Assembly: GCA_013140705.1 (NCBI GenBank)
Contig: JABFSH010000008.1
Span: 62,001 to 126,000 of the forward strand
Length of the DNA: 64,000 nt
Direction: 5' to 3'
Origin: Methylococcaceae bacterium
Lineage (GTDB): Bacteria; Pseudomonadota; Gammaproteobacteria; Methylococcales; Methylomonadaceae
Shown: positions 61,358 to 64,000 of the stretch, piece by piece
Layout: each line of letters opens with the position of its first letter
How positions within the stretch are numbered: the stretch's first letter is position 1
Translations under genes and position numbers: made by a program
Notes under the pieces: generated by a model
What the model saw: only the letters and a program-made list of their open reading frames with translations
What the model was told of the DNA's origin: nothing
Database searches by the model: none

Positions 61358-62776
61358 ATGAACCAAGTACGTTATAAAGGATTTATTCGTCCCCTCCATT
61401 CCAAACTCGAGGCCCTGGCTCGAACCCTCGACATTGCCTTGATCGTGATCTCGTTATACGGCTCGTTAAACCTGTACCAGGTTCCTCTCGATCGTGAATA
61501 TTTGTTGCCTTGCCTGACAGCGGCGGCCTTATTCAGTATTTTTGCTGAAAACAACGAACTCTATCAAGGCTGGCGCGGCGAAGCCCTGTTCGATGAAGCG
61601 CTGCGCATCCTGTTTTCGTGGCTGGGGGCATTTGCCTTGGTGATCAGTTGCGTTTATCTCTATAGACCAGCTTATAACTATTCACTGGAAGTCATCGAAT
61701 TATGGCTGCCACTGGCCCCCACCAGCATTATCTTCACACACGCCCTAAAACGTGGCTGTCTGTCCTATTTAAGAGCTCATGGCTTTAACACAAGGACTTT
61801 CGCCATTCTTGGAGCCAATCCGTTAGGACTTCGACTAAGTCTCGTGTTCTCGGATATGCCCTGGCTCGGCTATAAGTTTGTCGGTTTTTTTGATGACCGT
61901 GATGCATGCGAAGATAGACGATTGAATTCTGAACAGGTTGGCAATATCGCCGGAGGATTTGAACAACTGCTGGAAAAATCAAAAAACGGTGAAATCGATC
62001 ATATTTACATTACGCTTCCCCTGCGGGCCGAACAACGTATTAGTCAGTTGATCCAACAACTGGCCGACAGTACGGTTTCCGTTAACATTGTCCCCGATTT
62101 TTTTACCTTCAACCTGATCCAGTCCAAATGGAGCAACGTACAGGGCATCCCTGTTGTCAGCGTGTACGACACACCCTTTAATGCCGTAGACGGCATCACC
62201 AAACGCATTGAAGACCTGGTTTTGTGCCTGATCATCATACCGATCATTCTCGTTCCAATGATCTTCCTGGCCATTGCCATCAAAATCACCTCGCCGGGAC
62301 CGGTCATTTTCAGACAGCAGCGTTATGGCGTAAAAGGCGAAAAAATTGAAGTGTGGAAGTTCCGTTCCATGACGGTCTGCGAAAATGGCGACCAGATCAA
62401 ACAGGCCACCACGAATGACAGCCGGGTGACGCGACTCGGAGCTTTTATGCGTCGAACCTCGCTGGATGAACTGCCTCAGTTTTTTAACGTGTTGCAGGGC
62501 ACCATGTCGGTCGTCGGCCCACGACCTCATGCTGTTGCTCATAACGAATACTATCGCAAGCAGATACAGGGCTACATGCTGCGCCATAAAGTAAAACCCG
62601 GCATTACCGGTCAGGCACAGATCAACGGCTGTCGCGGCGAAACCGACACGCTGGACAAAATGCAGGCCCGCATCCATTACGATCTGGAATACATGAAACA
62701 ATGGTCTTTGTGGCTGGATTTAAAAATAGTAATCGTCACCATCTTTAAAGGCTTTATCAGCAAGCAAGCCTACTAA
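61358..62776 (+). CDS. Undecaprenyl-phosphate sugar phosphotransferase (exopolysaccharide initiation)
   Basis: 472 residues with a polyprenyl glycosylphosphotransferase layout: four N-terminal membrane helices (~20-130), a CoA-binding-like domain (FAILGANPLGLRLSLVFSDM), one more helix (~290) and the catalytic domain with RQQRYGVKGEKIEVWKFRSM, RRTSLDELPQFFNVLQGTMS, VGPRPHAVAHNEYY and KPGITGQAQINGCRG. It loads the first sugar-1-phosphate onto undecaprenyl phosphate in the inner membrane. WcaJ-type glucose transfer is most likely. Such genes accompany PEP-CTERM/exosortase systems, fitting the window. No other glycosyltransferase follows here. Confidence 0.9.
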   Translation: MNQVRYKGFIRPLHSKLEALARTLDIALIVISLYGSLNLYQVPLDREYLLPCLTAAALFSIFAENNELYQGWRGEALFDEALRILFSWLGAFALVISCVYLYRPAYNYSLEVIELWLPLAPTSIIFTHALKRGCLSYLRAHGFNTRTFAILGANPLGLRLSLVFSDMPWLGYKFVGFFDDRDACEDRRLNSEQVGNIAGGFEQLLEKSKNGEIDHIYITLPLRAEQRISQLIQQLADSTVSVNIVPDFFTFNLIQSKWSNVQGIPVVSVYDTPFNAVDGITKRIEDLVLCLIIIPIILVPMIFLAIAIKITSPGPVIFRQQRYGVKGEKIEVWKFRSMTVCENGDQIKQATTNDSRVTRLGAFMRRTSLDELPQFFNVLQGTMSVVGPRPHAVAHNEYYRKQIQGYMLRHKVKPGITGQAQINGCRGETDTLDKMQARIHYDLEYMKQWSLWLDLKIVIVTIFKGFISKQAY

Positions 62777-62965
62777 GGATATGGCAAAAAATAACTTACC
62801 GGTCCGGCATCAAAAAAAGTTTTCCGTTCATCCTGAGCCTGTCGAAGGACGGACGGAAAAATTCCACTCCGTAGCGGCAATTCGTTCATACTTCGACAGG
62901 CTCAGCACGAACGGATTGCCGCGCGACTTTGCTATTTCGGGAAGATATTTTTAACGGAATCCTAA
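62774..62965. repeat. Family G composite REP element
   Basis: Starts TAAGGATATGGCAAAAAATA, overlapping the stop of the transferase gene, and ends TTTTAACGGAATCCTAA, with two REP palindromes inside. Family B copy 6 adjoins it directly. Confidence 0.55.
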
Positions 62966-63149
62966 TTCTACTTTGTCAGATTACCTAATCACTATTTTCC
63001 ACTATCGTCTTTCCGGCATGGATTGCCGGACCCGTTAGAGCGCGAAGCGAATCCAGGTGTCATGGATGAATTTAAGCCCGCCATCCATGGCACTGGATAC
63101 CCGCTCCAGGCGAGTATGACGAGCTTGAGCATAATCTGACAAAGTAGAA
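62966..63149. mobile_element. Family B MITE-like element, copy 6
   Basis: 184 bp, ends TTCTACTTTGTCAGATTACC and ATAATCTGACAAAGTAGAA, flanked by CTAA on both sides (62962-62965 and 63150-63153). It lies between a full and a partial family G unit and serves as the insertion-free reference for copy 4. Confidence 0.75.
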
Positions 63150-63245
63150 CTAAGGACATGGCAAAGAATAACTTACCGATCTGTTGCCGTGAAAATTTTT
63201 CCGCTAGTCCTGAGCCCTTCGACTGCGCTCAGGACGAACGGGATT
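63150..63245. repeat. Family G partial copy
   Basis: CTAAGGACATGGCAAAGAAT onward repeats the left half of family G, ending in a REP core and GGACGAACGGGATTTGG. Confidence 0.45.
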
Positions 63246-63266
63246 TGGTGGGAAGGTCTTGCAGCC

Positions 63267-63545
63267 TTACTGTTTTGACCCATTCTCCCAGCCAGTATTT
63301 TTATCAACCCATCTCAGACACAACATATACCACAGCACCATTGGCAACATGAAGGCAAACCAGCTCCAGTCATCAATTAAAAACAGTTTGGCAACCCAGC
63401 CATTGCCATCAAAATATTTTACCCACGGAATGCAGTAAACACTAAAAAGCGTGCTACTCCAAATTAATAGCAGAGCACCCTTTCGCGTTTGAATACTTGA
63501 AAAGGCTAAAACTACCCACAGTGGCATTGAACTTTTCATTGTCAT
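63267..63545 (-). CDS. Small integral membrane protein, unknown function
   Basis: 92 residues with three hydrophobic stretches: PLWVVLAFSSI (~8-18), ALLLIWSSTLFSVYCIPWV (~24-42) and WSWFAFMLPMVLWYMLCLRW (~60-79). GAAGAA precedes the ATG at 63545; a second ATG at 63539 is possible. The charged loop VDKNTGWENGSKQ closes it. I do not recognise the family. It is surrounded by repeats, which lowers confidence slightly. Confidence 0.55.
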   Translation of the reverse strand: MTMKSSMPLWVVLAFSSIQTRKGALLLIWSSTLFSVYCIPWVKYFDGNGWVAKLFLIDDWSWFAFMLPMVLWYMLCLRWVDKNTGWENGSKQ

Positions 63546-63659
63546 CGTTCTTCTTACCCGTTATTTTCAATATTTAACATTAAATCAATTGAGGAATTTG
63601 TCCTTCGACAGACTCAGTGCGAACGAATGCCGTTATGAAATACCAATCCCAAAATATTT

Positions 63660-63867
63660 TCTGATTACTTAGAACTTTCAGCTAAAGTAGCAATGTCTGA
63701 ACTTACCGTCATACCGGCATGGATTGCCGGTATCCAGAACACAAGTACGTGGCCTGAAGTGAATTTTGTTTACATCCATGTAATCAATCCATGCCGGGGT
63801 GACGCAGCGTAAGCATCGCAGAAGTAGTTTTGCTCCTGGCTTGGCTGAAACTTATACGTAATCAGGA
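63660..63867. mobile_element. Family C element
   Basis: Ends TCTGATTACTTAGAACTTTC and GAAACTTATACGTAATCAGGA. The flanks AATATTT and AATGTTT may be a decayed duplication. Inner palindrome TACCGTCATACCGGCATGGA...ATCCATGCCGGGGTGACG. Beyond 63890 a degenerate trace of the 70-bp insert (CTCGGCAACTGCTCC) is visible. Confidence 0.65.
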
Positions 63868-64000
63868 AATGTTTTGATCCAAATCTCCTCATCCTGACCT
63901 TCTCGGCAACTGCTCCTGCGTTGCCCTGCTTACCTACATCCATGTTGGTATCCTGCGGGAGAAGGCATAATTGTCGACCATATCGGGATTGGTATTACTC

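Noticed and set aside
1-64000. tRNA or rRNA genes
   Set aside because: No cloverleaf-like or rRNA-like sequence was recognised by eye; tRNAscan-SE would be decisive.

Overview
The window looks like a chromosome segment of a gammaproteobacterium, most probably a Methylococcales methanotroph (Methylobacter/Methylomonas type). The housekeeping genes are gammaproteobacterial (bamA-skp-fabZ-lpxA-rnhB, alr, dnaB, rsd, cobS). The accessory part holds many exosortase-sorted proteins ending in VPVPAAVWLFGSAL-type tails, and two ~730-residue di-heme proteins resembling the surface cytochrome c peroxidases known from methanotrophs. This assignment is inference: no methane monooxygenase or 16S gene is present.

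1-16.7 kb is ordinary, gene-dense chromosome: the tail of a cytochrome gene and a GMC oxidoreductase, two dicarboxylate/amino-acid symporters, an outer-membrane/lipid A block on the minus strand (rnhB, lpxA, fabZ, skp, bamA, without lpxD or lpxB), ppnP, a DUF45 metallopeptidase, alr-dnaB, rsd, cobS-alpha-ribazole phosphatase and an FKBP lipoprotein.

17-63 kb is accessory and surface-directed. It has 13 proteins with a C-terminal VPxPA/PEP-CTERM sorting tail, though no exosortase lies in the window. It also has a PrsT-like TPR lipoprotein, an initiating sugar-phosphate transferase for exopolysaccharide, a TPR-sulfotransferase and a PEP-CTERM subtilase-like protein. A translationally coupled set of three paralogous sorted proteins and an Asp-box protein with a C-terminal dockerin (33.8-38.0 kb) is followed by a sorted protein that looks like a cohesin (38.35 kb). 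This suggests an exosortase-anchored cohesin-dockerin assembly. Five sigma-54-type (-24/-12) promoters lie before sorted-protein or peroxidase genes, and two sorted-protein genes have leaders sharing a structured RNA motif that partly resembles the GEMM-I c-di-GMP riboswitch.

A second theme is possible copper or metal handling. Three small secreted paralogs (17.0, 44.9 and 50.75 kb) are each predicted to begin with histidine after signal cleavage and share further His/Cys motifs. Two sit just downstream of STN-HEAT repeat proteins. The third follows a DUF4266-DUF3570 module whose DUF3570 barrel appears fused, through a His-rich linker, to a second outer-membrane barrel.

The third theme is repeats. 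From 17.9 kb onward the intergenic space is packed with REP-like palindromes and at least five families of short non-autonomous elements. Several copies have clear target-site duplications (4, 5 or 6 bp), and there are nested insertions and empty/filled site pairs. No transposase, tRNA, rRNA or CRISPR array was found.
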